Origin: Halotia branconii CENA392
GTDB taxonomy: Bacteria; Cyanobacteriota; Cyanobacteriia; Cyanobacteriales; Nostocaceae
DNA: 64,000 nt
Assembly (NCBI RefSeq): GCF_029953635.1
Contig: NZ_CP124543.1
Span: 3,699,455-3,763,454, forward strand
Direction: 5' to 3'
Shown here: piece after piece, positions 54,179-63,227 of the stretch
How positions within the stretch are numbered: the stretch's first letter is position 1
How the letters are laid out: each line of letters starts with the position of its first letter
Notes under the pieces: generated by a model
Seen by the model: only the letters and a program-made list of their open reading frames with translations
What the model was told of the DNA's origin: nothing
The model's database searches: none
Made by a program: the position numbers and the translations under genes

Positions 54179-54200
54179 ATGATAGCATATATGCTGTCAT
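54179..54200. promoter_or_regulatory. Palindromic operator of the PIN/RHH pair
   Basis: A perfect 12-bp palindrome, AGCATATATGCT (54184-54195), extends to 22 bp with one mismatched pair. It lies 6 bp upstream of the toxin start and 30 bp upstream of the divergent hydrolase gene. It probably binds the antitoxin for autoregulation. Confidence 0.6.
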
Positions 54201-54230
54201 CGAAGCCTCAGCTATCGAAATATTGCATCT

Positions 54231-55433
54231 ATGTTTTCTAAACCCAAAATATTTTTATCATGGCTGGCATTATTGCTGAGTTTTGGCAGTGTATTTCTCA
54301 GTGCTTGGATTATTCTTCCTGCTCCCAATATGCTCTTACTAACTTTAGGAGTGGGAGCGCCAGAAATCAGTCCTGGATTATTTCTACTAAATTTATTTTC
54401 TTTATTACTTGCTTTTTTTGGCATCCGTCGCCGTCAATTACAGCGTTTAACTTGCATTATCAGTTTAATCGGATTGCTAATTTGTGGATGGGTGCTGGTG
54501 AGTATCCCAATAACTCAAATGCAAATGGCTAGGGCGATGCAACAAGGATTGGGAGCAGACTATCTCAAGCAAATCCCAGCTTCAGCTAAAGCTAAAATGC
54601 AAATTTATCCTTTTAATTTAGCTAATTTCTTTGGGGGTATTCCATTAGGTAGAACGCGTCATCAAACAGATATTGTCTTTGCTACACCTGCGGGAGTACC
54701 TTTAACAATGGAAGTTTACCAGCCTCCAGAGACAGGAAAATATCCAGCATTGGTAGTAATTTATGGGGGAGCTTGGCAACGTGGCAATCCTAGAGCTAAT
54801 GCTGAATTTAATCAATATATGGCTAATCGTGGATATACAGTATTTGCGATTGACTATCGACATGCACCTAAATATCAATTTCCAACTCAATTAGATGACG
54901 TGCGTACAGCCCTTGATTTTATTCGTAAACATGCAACGGAATATGAAGCAGATTTAGAACGTATGGTAATTTTAGGTCGTTCTGCGGGAGCGCACCTAGC
55001 CATGCTTGCGGCTTATCAGCCGGATGCACCACCTATCCGCGCTGTAGTGAACTATTACGGGCCTGTTAACTTAACTGAAGGATACAAATCACCGCCAAGT
55101 CCAGATCCGATCAACACCCGCGCTGTGTTAAGAACATTTCTTGGTGGTTCTGTTGAAGAATTACCCCATCAGTATCAAATTGCTTCACCAATAAATTATT
55201 TGACGCACCCAGTACCACCAACTTTATTAGTTTACGGCGATCGCGATCATTTAGTAGAATCACGATTTGGCAGACAAATGTACAAGCGTTTACTTCAGTC
55301 TGGTAACACCGCGGTTTTTCTCGACATTCCTTGGGCAGAACATGCTTTTGATGCTGTTTTCAGTGGTGTAAGCAATCAATTAACGCTATATTACACCGAA
55401 AGATTTTTAGCTTGGGCAGTGTCCAACCAATAA
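54231..55433 (+). CDS. Membrane-anchored alpha/beta hydrolase (esterase/lipase type)
   Basis: The 400-residue protein has three to four N-terminal membrane helices (about 8-105) followed by an esterase of the hormone-sensitive lipase-like kind: LVVIYGGAWQRGN (oxyanion), FAIDYRHAPKYQFP, the nucleophile GRSAGAHLAML, an Asp in VYGDRDHLVESR, and the His in WAEHAFDAVF. The substrate is unknown, presumably a lipid or ester. It is divergent from the toxin-antitoxin pair and may share its operator region. Confidence 0.85.
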   Translation: MFSKPKIFLSWLALLLSFGSVFLSAWIILPAPNMLLLTLGVGAPEISPGLFLLNLFSLLLAFFGIRRRQLQRLTCIISLIGLLICGWVLVSIPITQMQMARAMQQGLGADYLKQIPASAKAKMQIYPFNLANFFGGIPLGRTRHQTDIVFATPAGVPLTMEVYQPPETGKYPALVVIYGGAWQRGNPRANAEFNQYMANRGYTVFAIDYRHAPKYQFPTQLDDVRTALDFIRKHATEYEADLERMVILGRSAGAHLAMLAAYQPDAPPIRAVVNYYGPVNLTEGYKSPPSPDPINTRAVLRTFLGGSVEELPHQYQIASPINYLTHPVPPTLLVYGDRDHLVESRFGRQMYKRLLQSGNTAVFLDIPWAEHAFDAVFSGVSNQLTLYYTERFLAWAVSNQ

Positions 55434-55477
55434 TTACGAATTACGTTAGCGACGCAGGAGCGTTACTCGTACTGACT

Positions 55478-55515
55478 TGTGCTGAGCGTAGCCGAAGTAG
55501 CGTAGTCGAAGTATT
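55478..55515. repeat. Palindromic cgtagccgaag module
   Basis: The stretch gtgctgagcgtagccgaag plus its inverted relative agcgtagtcgaagta belongs to a dispersed family seen also near 7533-7549, 21527-21541 and 21899-21914. It falls between the convergent hydrolase and the next leftward gene. Confidence 0.6.
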
Positions 55516-55520
55516 ACGAA

Positions 55521-56129
55521 TTATTGAGGCCAGCGCCAATTATAACGATTCCATTCATAGATGCCTTGAATTTCATACTCAGCGCCGCTGTAGAAACGGA
55601 CAACGCAATTGGTAGAAGAATCATCACCATTGCTAATTTCATTAACCTCAAGGACGATACAACTAAACCATTCCCGCTTACAGGGGCCATCTTCTTGTAC
55701 CCATTCCCACATTGCATTAGAAACTTCAATGCGATCGCCTACTCTTAATTTCAGGGCATCCTCAAAGTAAGAATATTTATCAAAATGATACGATTCGACA
55801 CGATTTAACCATTGTAAACCATAGCGTTGGCGAACAAATTTTACTTCTCCAGAGTCATTGTCGTGCAGCCAGTCGTTGAGTAATTGCACTTTCCAGGTGC
55901 GGTTTTGTTGTTCTTGTGTTTTGACGAACTCTAGAAATGCTTCTAGTTCTTCTGGTGTCAGATCATCTAAGGGATTAGCTACATCTGACATTCGAGATTT
56001 AGAGTTTCCCTGAATTTGCTCAATTACTTGCAGTAATATCTGTTTTTGAATATCAGTGAGAGGACAGCTAGCTGCATCGCAACTATTAAAGGCTGCTTGC
56101 AAGGCTGTTTCAATCTCATCTGGAGTCAT
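55521..56129 (-). CDS. Conserved cyanobacterial hypothetical protein
   Basis: The 202-residue protein has no signal peptide. An acidic N-terminal helical part (to about 75, with LTPEELEAFLEFVKTQE) precedes a Trp/Tyr-rich C-terminal domain (YHFDKYSYFEDALKLRVGDR, WEWVQEDGPCKREWF, YEWNRYNWRWPQ) that looks beta-barrel- or SH3-like. No catalytic motif. It is probably monocistronic. Confidence 0.7.
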   Translation of the reverse strand: MTPDEIETALQAAFNSCDAASCPLTDIQKQILLQVIEQIQGNSKSRMSDVANPLDDLTPEELEAFLEFVKTQEQQNRTWKVQLLNDWLHDNDSGEVKFVRQRYGLQWLNRVESYHFDKYSYFEDALKLRVGDRIEVSNAMWEWVQEDGPCKREWFSCIVLEVNEISNGDDSSTNCVVRFYSGAEYEIQGIYEWNRYNWRWPQ

Positions 56130-56266
56130 AAGTTAATAGCAATTTAAGGTTTGATTTCCTTAATTATTACAAATGCTAAATTCCAGTCTACAATCCCCAA
56201 GTACTTAAATTCAGGTAAGCTGGGGTTATAAGTTGCATATTGTTAGATTAAATCACGGGGTGTTCT

Positions 56267-56698
56267 ATGCGGTTGCGCTCACTCACGGCCGTCTTTATTG
56301 CTTGTTTCGTCACCTTTCTATCGTGGGCGTTTACTCCCTCTGCCATAGCATTGACACAGATTAAACTTTCTCATGTCTCCTACAAAGATTGTCCACCAGA
56401 ACTAGCCGAAGGGGCTGTGATTAGCAGTGGTAGTGCAGCTGCTAATTGCTTTATTGTTACTGGCAAAGCGGAAAATGGCACTAATAAAACCGTTTATGAT
56501 GCAGATATCTTCGGGCGCATTTATGATGCCAGTAACAACCCGGTATTACAAAATCGGACTCGACTTGGTTCGATTGCTGAGGTTCCACCAGGTATCAGCG
56601 ATTTTGAATTAAGAATTTCTGTACCAGCCAATCAGTCGTTACCTTTAAAGTTGAAACAGTTTAAAGCAACTGGGTTTAGCGGCAAAGTTCGTAGATAA
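56267..56698 (+). CDS. Exported hypothetical protein
   Basis: The 143-residue protein has a clear signal peptide (LTAVFIACFVTFLSWAFTPS, cleavage near SAIA). The mature domain has two Cys (in YKDCPPE and AANCFIV) and reads as an immunoglobulin-like beta sandwich: VTGKAENGTNKTVYDADIFG, FELRISVPANQSLPLKLKQF. This pattern is shared by small exported cyanobacterial proteins of unknown role. Confidence 0.75.
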   Translation: MRLRSLTAVFIACFVTFLSWAFTPSAIALTQIKLSHVSYKDCPPELAEGAVISSGSAAANCFIVTGKAENGTNKTVYDADIFGRIYDASNNPVLQNRTRLGSIAEVPPGISDFELRISVPANQSLPLKLKQFKATGFSGKVRR

Positions 56699-56819
56699 GT
56701 AAATTTTGGATCTCAGTCCAAGATGAAGTAAGTAGGCATGAATATAGCGGTTTGATTATAGATAAAATACTACTCTAGCCCCTAGCCCTAGCCCCTAGCC
56801 CCTTTTCTCTAAAAGTAAA

Positions 56820-56850
56820 GTAGAGACGCTGTTAAATTTAACGTCTCTAC
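56820..56850 (-). terminator. GTAGAGAC/GTCTCTAC hairpin
   Basis: GTAGAGAC and GTCTCTAC form an 8-bp stem around an inner GTTAAATTTAAC palindrome. It lies 14 bp past the stop of the leftward YggT gene. Hairpins of this type are abundant dispersed repeats in Nostoc and can serve as terminators. Confidence 0.55.
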
Positions 56851-56863
56851 AAATGAAAAGTAC

Positions 56864-57142
56864 TTAAAATCCCTGTACAAGTGGCAAGGTAGCCAAACTA
56901 CTGAGTAAGCTACTTACAAAACTAAGCGCCAAGAAAGCCAAGATAGGGGAAAAATCCATACCACCCAATGGGGGAATAATTGAGCGAAACAGATTCAGAT
57001 AAGGGTCAGTAATTTGGCTCAAAGCGGTGAATGGTTGATTGTACCAGTTGATAGCGGGGAACCAAGTCAATAAAACCCGAATAATTAGTAAGTAGCTATA
57101 AATCGTTAAGAAGGTAACGAGTGTGGTAATCAGTAAATTCAT
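56864..57142 (-). CDS. YggT/Ycf19-family membrane protein
   Basis: The 92-residue protein has two membrane helices separated by the conserved segment LLTWFPAINWYNQPFTALSQ and DPYLNLFRSIIPPLGGMDFSP, diagnostic for YggT. The family is linked to membrane protein organisation and, in chloroplasts, to thylakoid nucleoid distribution and cytochrome assembly (CCB3). Its precise role here is not known. Confidence 0.9.
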   Translation of the reverse strand: MNLLITTLVTFLTIYSYLLIIRVLLTWFPAINWYNQPFTALSQITDPYLNLFRSIIPPLGGMDFSPILAFLALSFVSSLLSSLATLPLVQGF

Positions 57143-57269
57143 GGATGGCTTGTTTTCCTGTTAAGTCTCAAAATGGTCTTATTATTGATTTTAATTTAGT
57201 CTACGCCATGATGTTTGTAGATTATTGCCGTATTAACCACATCAACACCTTTACTTAACATGAAATAAT

Positions 57270-57623
57270 TTAGGAATCTGTGGTAAGAGAAGGGTCATTT
57301 ACAGACGCAGATGAATTGCCATTGACATTACCCAGATGTTTCCGCACTTCGTCAATTGTGGCATTAAGTTGGGCGATTTTATCTTCTAGCGATCGCCTAG
57401 CGGTTTCCATTTCCATACCCTCACTATCCGAGGCTAAAATTTGACGGCGTTTTACTGACACTTTCTTTGTTTTGGCAGGGTTATCAGTCAGTTCTGACTC
57501 TTCCTCAGTTAATAATTCCCCATCGCGCCTAGAAGCGATCGCCGCTCCTACAATACCACCAACTACGCCACCAACAAAAGCCCCTGCTAAAAACCCACTG
57601 GCAAAACCGTCACGCTGACTCAT
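57270..57623 (-). CDS. Glycine-zipper membrane protein with coiled coil
   Basis: The 117-residue protein has one N-terminal Gly/Ala-rich helix (SGFLAGAFVGGVVGGIVGAA) with a small-xxx-small pattern, followed by an acidic linker and a heptad-type helix (ARRSLEDKIAQLNATIDEVR). The layout is YtxH-like, and cyanobacterial members of similar length exist, as far as I recall. It lies 50 bp after upp on the same strand, so the two may be co-transcribed. Confidence 0.75.
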   Translation of the reverse strand: MSQRDGFASGFLAGAFVGGVVGGIVGAAIASRRDGELLTEEESELTDNPAKTKKVSVKRRQILASDSEGMEMETARRSLEDKIAQLNATIDEVRKHLGNVNGNSSASVNDPSLTTDS

Positions 57624-57673
57624 ACTTTACCCCCTTGAAGAAACCTTGCAACTTTCCTTAGCTGCATACTAAC

Positions 57674-58324
57674 TTAAGTACCAAAGATGCGATCGCCTGC
57701 ATCTCCTAATCCAGGTACAATATATCCTTTGTCGTTCACTATCTCGTCAATAGTCGCTGTGTAAACTATCAAACCAGGATATGTAGCACTTAACTTTTGT
57801 AATGCTGGGGGAGCCGCGACTACACAAACAATCCGCGCCAAGGTTGGATCAATACCCCGTTGTGTCAATTCTGCCATTGCAGTCATAATCGATCCTCCGG
57901 TTGCTAACATCGGATCGGTAATTAACACTCGTGTTTGCGGATCAAATTTTTCTGGTAACTTGTTCAAATAACACGCAGGTTGCAAAGTCTCTTCATCTCG
58001 CACTAAGCCTAGATGGTAAATCGAAGCCAAAGGCAATAAAGTTTGCGCTCCTTCCAATAATCCTAACCCTGCTCTTAAAATCGGCACAACTGCCACAGGT
58101 ATCTCAGGATTAATCAAAGTTGCGGGACAGGAATCTAACGGACTCTGCACCATTGTTTCTAAAGTTGGCAACCATTCTCGTGCAGCTTCATAAGTTAGCC
58201 ATCGACCTAACTCAGTTATGGCACTGCGGAATAATACTGAAGGTGTAGCAGCATCGCGGGCAACTGCCAGCCAGTGTTTAATTAAAGGATGAGGTGGAAC
58301 ATAAACACGCAATTGGGGCATCAT
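57674..58324 (-). CDS. upp: Uracil phosphoribosyltransferase
   Basis: The 216-residue protein converts uracil and PRPP to UMP in pyrimidine salvage. The PRPP loop is visible as VLITDPMLATGGSIMTAM, and the uracil-binding end as DKGYIVPGLGDAGDRIFGT. VVPILRAGLGLLEGAQTLLP and YHLGLVRDEETLQP match the family. Length is normal. Confidence 0.96.
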   Translation of the reverse strand: MMPQLRVYVPPHPLIKHWLAVARDAATPSVLFRSAITELGRWLTYEAAREWLPTLETMVQSPLDSCPATLINPEIPVAVVPILRAGLGLLEGAQTLLPLASIYHLGLVRDEETLQPACYLNKLPEKFDPQTRVLITDPMLATGGSIMTAMAELTQRGIDPTLARIVCVVAAPPALQKLSATYPGLIVYTATIDEIVNDKGYIVPGLGDAGDRIFGT

Positions 58325-58443
58325 AGCCAGAAATAGGCACTTTTATTGTACTAGAACTGAAACATCATCATACTCTTTTGCGCGTACTGCTGAACGCTAA
58401 AATTAGCACCGCCAAGTTTATTGAAAATCTTTTTCATTAATAG

Positions 58444-58473
58444 TTGACATCTATTCTCAATCAAGGTTATATT
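58444..58473 (+). promoter_or_regulatory. Sigma-70-type promoter for an sRNA candidate
   Basis: A consensus -35 TTGACA (58444-58449) and a -10-like TATATT (58468-58473) are spaced by 18 bp. A start near 58481 would give a transcript ending at the hairpin and T-run at 58549. Confidence 0.55.
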
Positions 58474-58480
58474 ATTATTC

Positions 58481-58549
58481 AGTGTTCTCCTCTCTTTAAG
58501 GATCGGCAGACGGGATTAGCCAGCGGTAGCAGGCTTGTCCCTCTTTTTT
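58481..58549 (+). ncRNA. Small RNA candidate, about 70 nt
   Basis: Downstream of a near-consensus promoter, the sequence has an unpaired CU-rich 5' part (gttctcctctctttaagg) and a 3' hairpin in which GGGA-TTA-GCC pairs with GGC-TTG-TCCC across an internal loop, followed by TCTTTTTT. There is no ORF. The layout (unstructured pyrimidine-rich seed plus terminator) is that of a trans-acting sRNA. It lacks the ACTCCTCAC motif of Yfr1, and I could not match it to another known family. Confidence 0.5.
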
Positions 58550-58660
58550 ATGGCATAAACAACAAAATAGAGGAGTTTTTAATTGTGTGTAATCAGTTCT
58601 AGCTGAGGATTTGAAAGCCAAAAACTTTTGTAATATTTTGATATGCAGCAGCTAATTTAT

Positions 58661-58820
58661 GACTTACGCACAGGTAACGGAAAATTAAACCACAGAGGCA
58701 CAGAGAGAATTTACGTGCGTGGGTTCCCCACGTTGAGTAAACTTCTCCTATCAAAGACGCTACGCGAACGGGAGAACACAAAGAATTAAGAGTTTGAGAG
58801 CAATTAATTTTGCGTAAGTC
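58661..58820. mobile_element. MITE-like element upstream of crtH, 160 bp
   Basis: The ends are perfect 10-bp inverted repeats, GACTTACGCA (58661-58670) and TGCGTAAGTC (58811-58820). The inside holds a cttctcc...gacgctacgcgaacggg module (58741-58776). A related shorter copy lies after crtH. Confidence 0.7.
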
Positions 58821-58923
58821 CTGTAATTAAAGAATAGGAATAATTTATTGCGTATTATTTATACAAGTAAAAGTAATATACAGTACTATTTTCTTGGTTA
58901 ATTTTATGCAATAGCTAAATTTT

Positions 58924-60453
58924 ATGTATCCAACCTTTAACACCACTACCTCCTCCTCAAATCCTTTATTTGATGTGATTGTTATTGGTTCTGGTATTGG
59001 CGGCTTGGTAACAGCAACCCAGCTAGCAGCAAAGAAAGCAAAAGTGCTGGTACTAGAACGCTATTTAATTCCAGGCGGTAGTGCTGGCTACTTTGAACGT
59101 CAAGGCTATCGATTTGATGTGGGTGCATCAATGATTTTTGGGTTGGGAGACAACGGCACAACTAACTTACTCACTCGTGCTCTTAAAGCGGTCAATGTTA
59201 ATCAACAGACAATTACTGACCCTGTACAGATTCACTATCACCTACCCAACGGATTAGACATCAAAGTTGACCGAGTTTATGATAATTTTTTGCAAAATCT
59301 TATTGCTTATTTTCGCCATGAAGAAAAGGGGATTCGTCGCTTTTATGACGAATGCTGGAAAGTTTTCAATTGCCTTAACACTATAGATTTGCTGTCGTTA
59401 GAAGAACCTCGGTATTTAATGCGGGTATTTTTTCAGCATCCTTTAGCGTGTCTTGGTTTAGCTAAGTATTTGCCTCAAAATGTTGGAGATGTCGCACGAC
59501 GCTACATTAAAGACCCCCAGTTATTGAAATTTATCGATATGGAATGTTACTGCTGGTCGGTGGTTCCAGCTAACATGACACCAATGATTAATGCGGGAAT
59601 GGTCTTTTCTGATAGACACTATGGCGGAGTTAACTATCCCAAAGGAGGGGTAGGGCAAATCGCTCAAAAATTAGTAGAGGGCTTAGAAAAAGCTGGAGGT
59701 AAAATTCAATACCAAGCCAGAGTTACGAAAATTATTACAGAGCAGGGACGAGCTGTAGCCGTACAATTAGCTAATGGCCAAGTCTATCGAGGTAAGCGCA
59801 TAGTCTCAAATGCTACACGCTGGGATACATTTGAAAAATTACTACCTGTAGAGAAAATACCTAATAATGAGAAAAAGTGGCAACAAAGATATCAAAAATC
59901 ACCCAGCTTTTTGAGTTTACATATCGGGGTGAAACAGTCAGTGTTACCAACTGGAACAGAGTGCCATCACATAGTTTTAGAAGATTGGGAAAAAATGGCA
60001 GCACCGACAGGTACAATCTTTGTTTCGATTCCTACATTGCTTGACCCAGATTTAGCACCAGCAGGATATCACATCATTCATGCTTTTACGCCCCACTGGA
60101 TTGACGATTGGCAGGGATTGTCTGCAAGTGAGTATGAAGCCAAGAAAGAAGAGGCAGCTTGGCAAATAATTGACCGATTAGAGAAAATTTTTCCTGGTTT
60201 AGATGCTGGCTTAGATTATCTGGAAGTGGGAACACCTCGTACCCATCGCCGCTTTTTAGGGCGAGAGGATGGCACTTACGGGCCGATTCCTCGGCGCAAG
60301 CTGCGGGGGTTATTAGGAATGCCGTTTAATCGCACAGCTATCCCCGGACTGTATTGTGTGGGGGATAGTACCTTTCCTGGTCAAGGTTTAAATGCAGTCG
60401 CATTTTCTGGGTTTGCTTGCGCCCATCGCATTGCTGTTGATTTGGGATTTTAA
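58924..60453 (+). CDS. crtH: Carotenoid cis-trans isomerase CrtH
   Basis: The 509-residue flavoprotein is of the length and layout of cyanobacterial CrtH (CRTISO), which converts poly-cis lycopene to all-trans lycopene. It has the N-terminal FAD fold [39 protein letters not shown], and [13 protein letters not shown]; the C-terminal FAD motif is [20 protein letters not shown]. The related ketolase CrtO is possible, but the start and the length favour CrtH. It is bracketed by two related MITE-like elements. Confidence 0.92.
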   Translation: MYPTFNTTTSSSNPLFDVIVIGSGIGGLVTATQLAAKKAKVLVLERYLIPGGSAGYFERQGYRFDVGASMIFGLGDNGTTNLLTRALKAVNVNQQTITDPVQIHYHLPNGLDIKVDRVYDNFLQNLIAYFRHEEKGIRRFYDECWKVFNCLNTIDLLSLEEPRYLMRVFFQHPLACLGLAKYLPQNVGDVARRYIKDPQLLKFIDMECYCWSVVPANMTPMINAGMVFSDRHYGGVNYPKGGVGQIAQKLVEGLEKAGGKIQYQARVTKIITEQGRAVAVQLANGQVYRGKRIVSNATRWDTFEKLLPVEKIPNNEKKWQQRYQKSPSFLSLHIGVKQSVLPTGTECHHIVLEDWEKMAAPTGTIFVSIPTLLDPDLAPAGYHIIHAFTPHWIDDWQGLSASEYEAKKEEAAWQIIDRLEKIFPGLDAGLDYLEVGTPRTHRRFLGREDGTYGPIPRRKLRGLLGMPFNRTAIPGLYCVGDSTFPGQGLNAVAFSGFACAHRIAVDLGF

Positions 60454-60480
60454 AGTATTAAAAAATTATTCAAACATTCC

Positions 60481-60567
60481 AGGACTTACATACACATAAG
60501 TAACAGAAAATCTAACCGCATAGGACAAAGAGAAATAGGAGTTTCAGAAACTTATTGCGTAAGTTCT
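60481..60567. mobile_element. Short MITE-like element after crtH, 87 bp
   Basis: The left end AGGACTTAC and right end GTAAGTTCT are near inverted repeats. The inner sequence (gtaacagaaaatctaacc, acaaagagaaa) matches the start of the 160-bp element upstream of crtH, so it is an internally deleted relative. Confidence 0.6.
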
Positions 60568-60584
60568 ACATGCAAGTGTTGAAG

Positions 60585-61343
60585 CTAAATTGAAAATTTC
60601 TGAACAACGTAGAATATATAACCATAATACTCAGAATATTTTCGATAAAGATCAATTTCAAGTTGTTCCATATTAACTACTTCTAGAGCTTCTGCATCAT
60701 TTTGGTAATGTTTTTTTAATACCTGTAATCTTTCTTCGAGGGGATTGTAGTAGTCATTCCACCACGCTGATTCAGGTAATACAAAGTAGTCAATAATTTT
60801 GTATTCACTATTTCGGATAATTTGCAAATTACCTTCGATATTTTGCATGGCAGGATAACCTGCATCCCAAAATTCTTTGATTTCACTTGGTGGATATGGT
60901 TTGAGCCATGTTATTTCGGAAGCTGCTAAATAACCTCCTTGTTTAAGTAAGGGTCTCCATTGTTTTAACCCATTTTCAAACCCGATAATATAAATTGCAC
61001 CTTCAGCCCAAATAATGTCAAAGTTTGTGTTAGGAAAATCAAGTGTAAACATATCAGCATTGATGACTTGGATTCTGTCTGACAATCCTTTTTGAAGCAC
61101 TTGTTGTTTAAGTTCATCAATATAAATAGAATGATTATCAATAGCAACAATTTTTCCGCTTGTCAGGCTAGCTAAATCGAAAGTCTGAATGCCTGTCCCA
61201 CAGCCAATATCCAAAATATTTGGATTTTGTGGCAAATCAATCATTTGAAGAAAAGCATTTCTTGTTGATTCAGAATTACCAGGGCCTTCTCTAGGTAAAC
61301 TCTGATGAATTTGAAAAAAAATTTCTGTTTGCTTATCGTTCAC
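60585..61343 (-). CDS. Class I SAM-dependent methyltransferase
   Basis: The 252-residue protein has motif I NILDIGCGTGIQTFDLA, an acidic post-I loop VAIDNHSIYIDEL, INADMFTLDF and FDIIWAEGAIYIIGF (motif II), then KQGGYLAASEITWLKP. The C-terminal half (ESAWWNDYYNPLEERL) is specific to a small-molecule group with no readable substrate. It is leftward, convergent with crtH. Confidence 0.88.
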   Translation of the reverse strand: MNDKQTEIFFQIHQSLPREGPGNSESTRNAFLQMIDLPQNPNILDIGCGTGIQTFDLASLTSGKIVAIDNHSIYIDELKQQVLQKGLSDRIQVINADMFTLDFPNTNFDIIWAEGAIYIIGFENGLKQWRPLLKQGGYLAASEITWLKPYPPSEIKEFWDAGYPAMQNIEGNLQIIRNSEYKIIDYFVLPESAWWNDYYNPLEERLQVLKKHYQNDAEALEVVNMEQLEIDLYRKYSEYYGYIFYVVQKFSI

Positions 61344-61435
61344 ACCTACTCCCCATCATGGTCTATAGTAAAGGTGGCAAGAGTTAAAACCCTACAAACT
61401 TTCGTTTATTTACTGCTATTAATAGGATAAATCAA

Positions 61436-62605
61436 CTAGACAATTGTGATTTTACTGGCTGCTTTTGTAGCCTTTGCTCTTGCCTCTTGTACATCAGTAC
61501 CTTTAGCTAAAGCTACTCCCATACGGCGATAAGGATGAGCGCTGGGTTTACCAAAAAGCCTAATATCAACATCTTTTGCAGATAAAGCTTCAGCGACACC
61601 TGTAAATGCAACAGAATCTGATTTTTCAGCAGCTAAAATAACGGCACTAGCTGATGCACTTAGCTGTTCTATATGGGAAATTGGTAAGCCTAAAATAGCT
61701 CTGAGATGCAGTTCAAATTCGTTGAGATTTTGTGAGATTAATGTCACCATTCCTGTATCATGGGGTCGGGGAGAAAGTTCGGAAAAGATAACTTCATCTT
61801 GGGTGATGAAAAATTCAACACCAAAAATTCCGGCTCCACCTAAAGCATCTGTGACTTTTTTGGCTATTTGTTGAGATTGTAATATTTTGTCTTCAGAAAT
61901 ACCTGCTGGTTGCCACGACTCTTGATAATCTCCTCTTTCTTGACGATGACCAATCGGAGAACAGAAGATTGTCGGTGCATTCCACTGTTTAATTGTTAGT
62001 AAAGTAATTTCGATTTCAAAGTTGATAAATTCTTCGACTATTACCTTTTGACTGTCACCTCTAGAATTAGCGATCGCATAATTCCAAGCTTTTTCTACTT
62101 CACTCTGGGATGATACCACAGACTGACCTTTACCAGAAGAAGACATTACGGGTTTAACTACATTAGGAAACCCTATTTCATTGGAAATAGCAATCAATTC
62201 TGTTAAAGTTTCTGCATAACCATACTTAGCAGTTCTAATACCTAATTCTTGATGTGCCAGTTCCCTAATTCTGTCACGATTCATTGTATAGTTAGTAGCC
62301 GCCGCCGTGGGAATAACTGTAATTCCTCTTTGTTCAAACTCTAAAAGTTTTTCTGTTCTAATAGCTTCAATTTCTGGTATAATAAAGTCAGGTTTATACT
62401 TTGTTACTACAGCTTCTAAAGCATCAGCACTAAGCATAGAAATAACTTCAAAACAGTCAGCCACTTGCATAGCAGGAGCATTGGCATAGCGGTCAACAGC
62501 AATCACATAATTTCCTAAACGTTGAGCAGCAATTACAAATTCTTTGCCTAGTTCTCCTGAACCTAACAACATCAGTTTTTGGGGTAAATTAATTGAATTA
62601 TTCAT
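61436..62605 (-). CDS. purT: Formate-dependent GAR transformylase PurT
   Basis: I start at the ATG at 62605 (MNNSINLPQKLMLLG), giving 389 residues; a TTG just upstream is the alternative. It is an ATP-grasp enzyme converting GAR and formate to formyl-GAR in purine synthesis. Visible are LMLLGSGELGKEF, AVDRYANAPAMQVAD, PVMSSSGKGQSVV, GVEFFITQDEVIFSELSPRP and HDTGMVTLIS. Length and motifs are normal. The pentapeptide-repeat gene lies 38 bp upstream on the same strand. Confidence 0.95.
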   Translation of the reverse strand: MNNSINLPQKLMLLGSGELGKEFVIAAQRLGNYVIAVDRYANAPAMQVADCFEVISMLSADALEAVVTKYKPDFIIPEIEAIRTEKLLEFEQRGITVIPTAAATNYTMNRDRIRELAHQELGIRTAKYGYAETLTELIAISNEIGFPNVVKPVMSSSGKGQSVVSSQSEVEKAWNYAIANSRGDSQKVIVEEFINFEIEITLLTIKQWNAPTIFCSPIGHRQERGDYQESWQPAGISEDKILQSQQIAKKVTDALGGAGIFGVEFFITQDEVIFSELSPRPHDTGMVTLISQNLNEFELHLRAILGLPISHIEQLSASASAVILAAEKSDSVAFTGVAEALSAKDVDIRLFGKPSAHPYRRMGVALAKGTDVQEARAKATKAASKITIV

Positions 62606-62643
62606 CAATTTAATTTAAACTATTTCAAATTTTTGTGTTTTCA

Positions 62644-63138
62644 TTAATCATCTATTGAAGAGTTAAATATGGCTCCTCGTCTTTGTAAATCTTTACGTTG
62701 CAATTCGGTCAAGCCAATACCAAAGCCAAGCTGACATCCTACAACTAAAGTGTCCAACCAAATAGTCTCATTTAAGGTTGCACCTTGTAAATTAGCATTT
62801 CTTAAATCGGCTTTGGTAAAGTTGACAAATAACAAGTCTGCATTTAATAAACTACTATTTTGCAAGTTAACTCTTGATAAATTTCCCCGGATAAAGTTGA
62901 CTTCATCTAAAATTAAACCAGATAAATCTGCCCCGACTAAATTGGGAAATTTTAGCTGGCTGGGATTTTGAAAAAATCGCATTATACAAGTTATATTTGC
63001 TTCATTAAGACGCATTTGAGTTAAGAAATCATAACGAGCTATACCTAATGTTTGGAGAATTTGTAGACGTTTTAAGGGACTTTGTTTTAAAAATTCGATA
63101 GCGGTAGAGCGTAAGTCTAGAATGGGACTATTGAGCAT
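62644..63138 (-). CDS. Pentapeptide-repeat protein
   Basis: The 164-residue protein has a helical start (about 1-55) and about ten A(D/N)Lxx-type repeats between residues 68 and 135: [60 protein letters not shown]. The repeats form a right-handed quadrilateral helix. The family is very large in cyanobacteria and mostly of unknown role. It lies 38 bp before purT and may be co-transcribed with it. Confidence 0.9.
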   Translation of the reverse strand: MLNSPILDLRSTAIEFLKQSPLKRLQILQTLGIARYDFLTQMRLNEANITCIMRFFQNPSQLKFPNLVGADLSGLILDEVNFIRGNLSRVNLQNSSLLNADLLFVNFTKADLRNANLQGATLNETIWLDTLVVGCQLGFGIGLTELQRKDLQRRGAIFNSSIDD

Positions 63139-63227
63139 AATAATACTTGTTTATTTATTTTGAATTAAAGTTACGTCAGGAACAGTGTACAATACCTTGC
63201 TGTCCTATCCTGGAGATAAGTAATATT

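Larger units (their letters stand above)
58325..58923. other. 600-bp region between upp and crtH
   Basis: The left part should hold the upp promoter. The middle contains the sRNA candidate (promoter at 58444-58473, transcript about 58481-58549). The right part contains a MITE-like element (58661-58820) and about 100 bp of AT-rich DNA before crtH. Confidence 0.6.

Noticed and set aside
58481..58549. Assignment of the small RNA candidate to Yfr1
   Set aside because: The size and terminator fit, but the ACTCCTCAC core motif of Yfr1 is absent.
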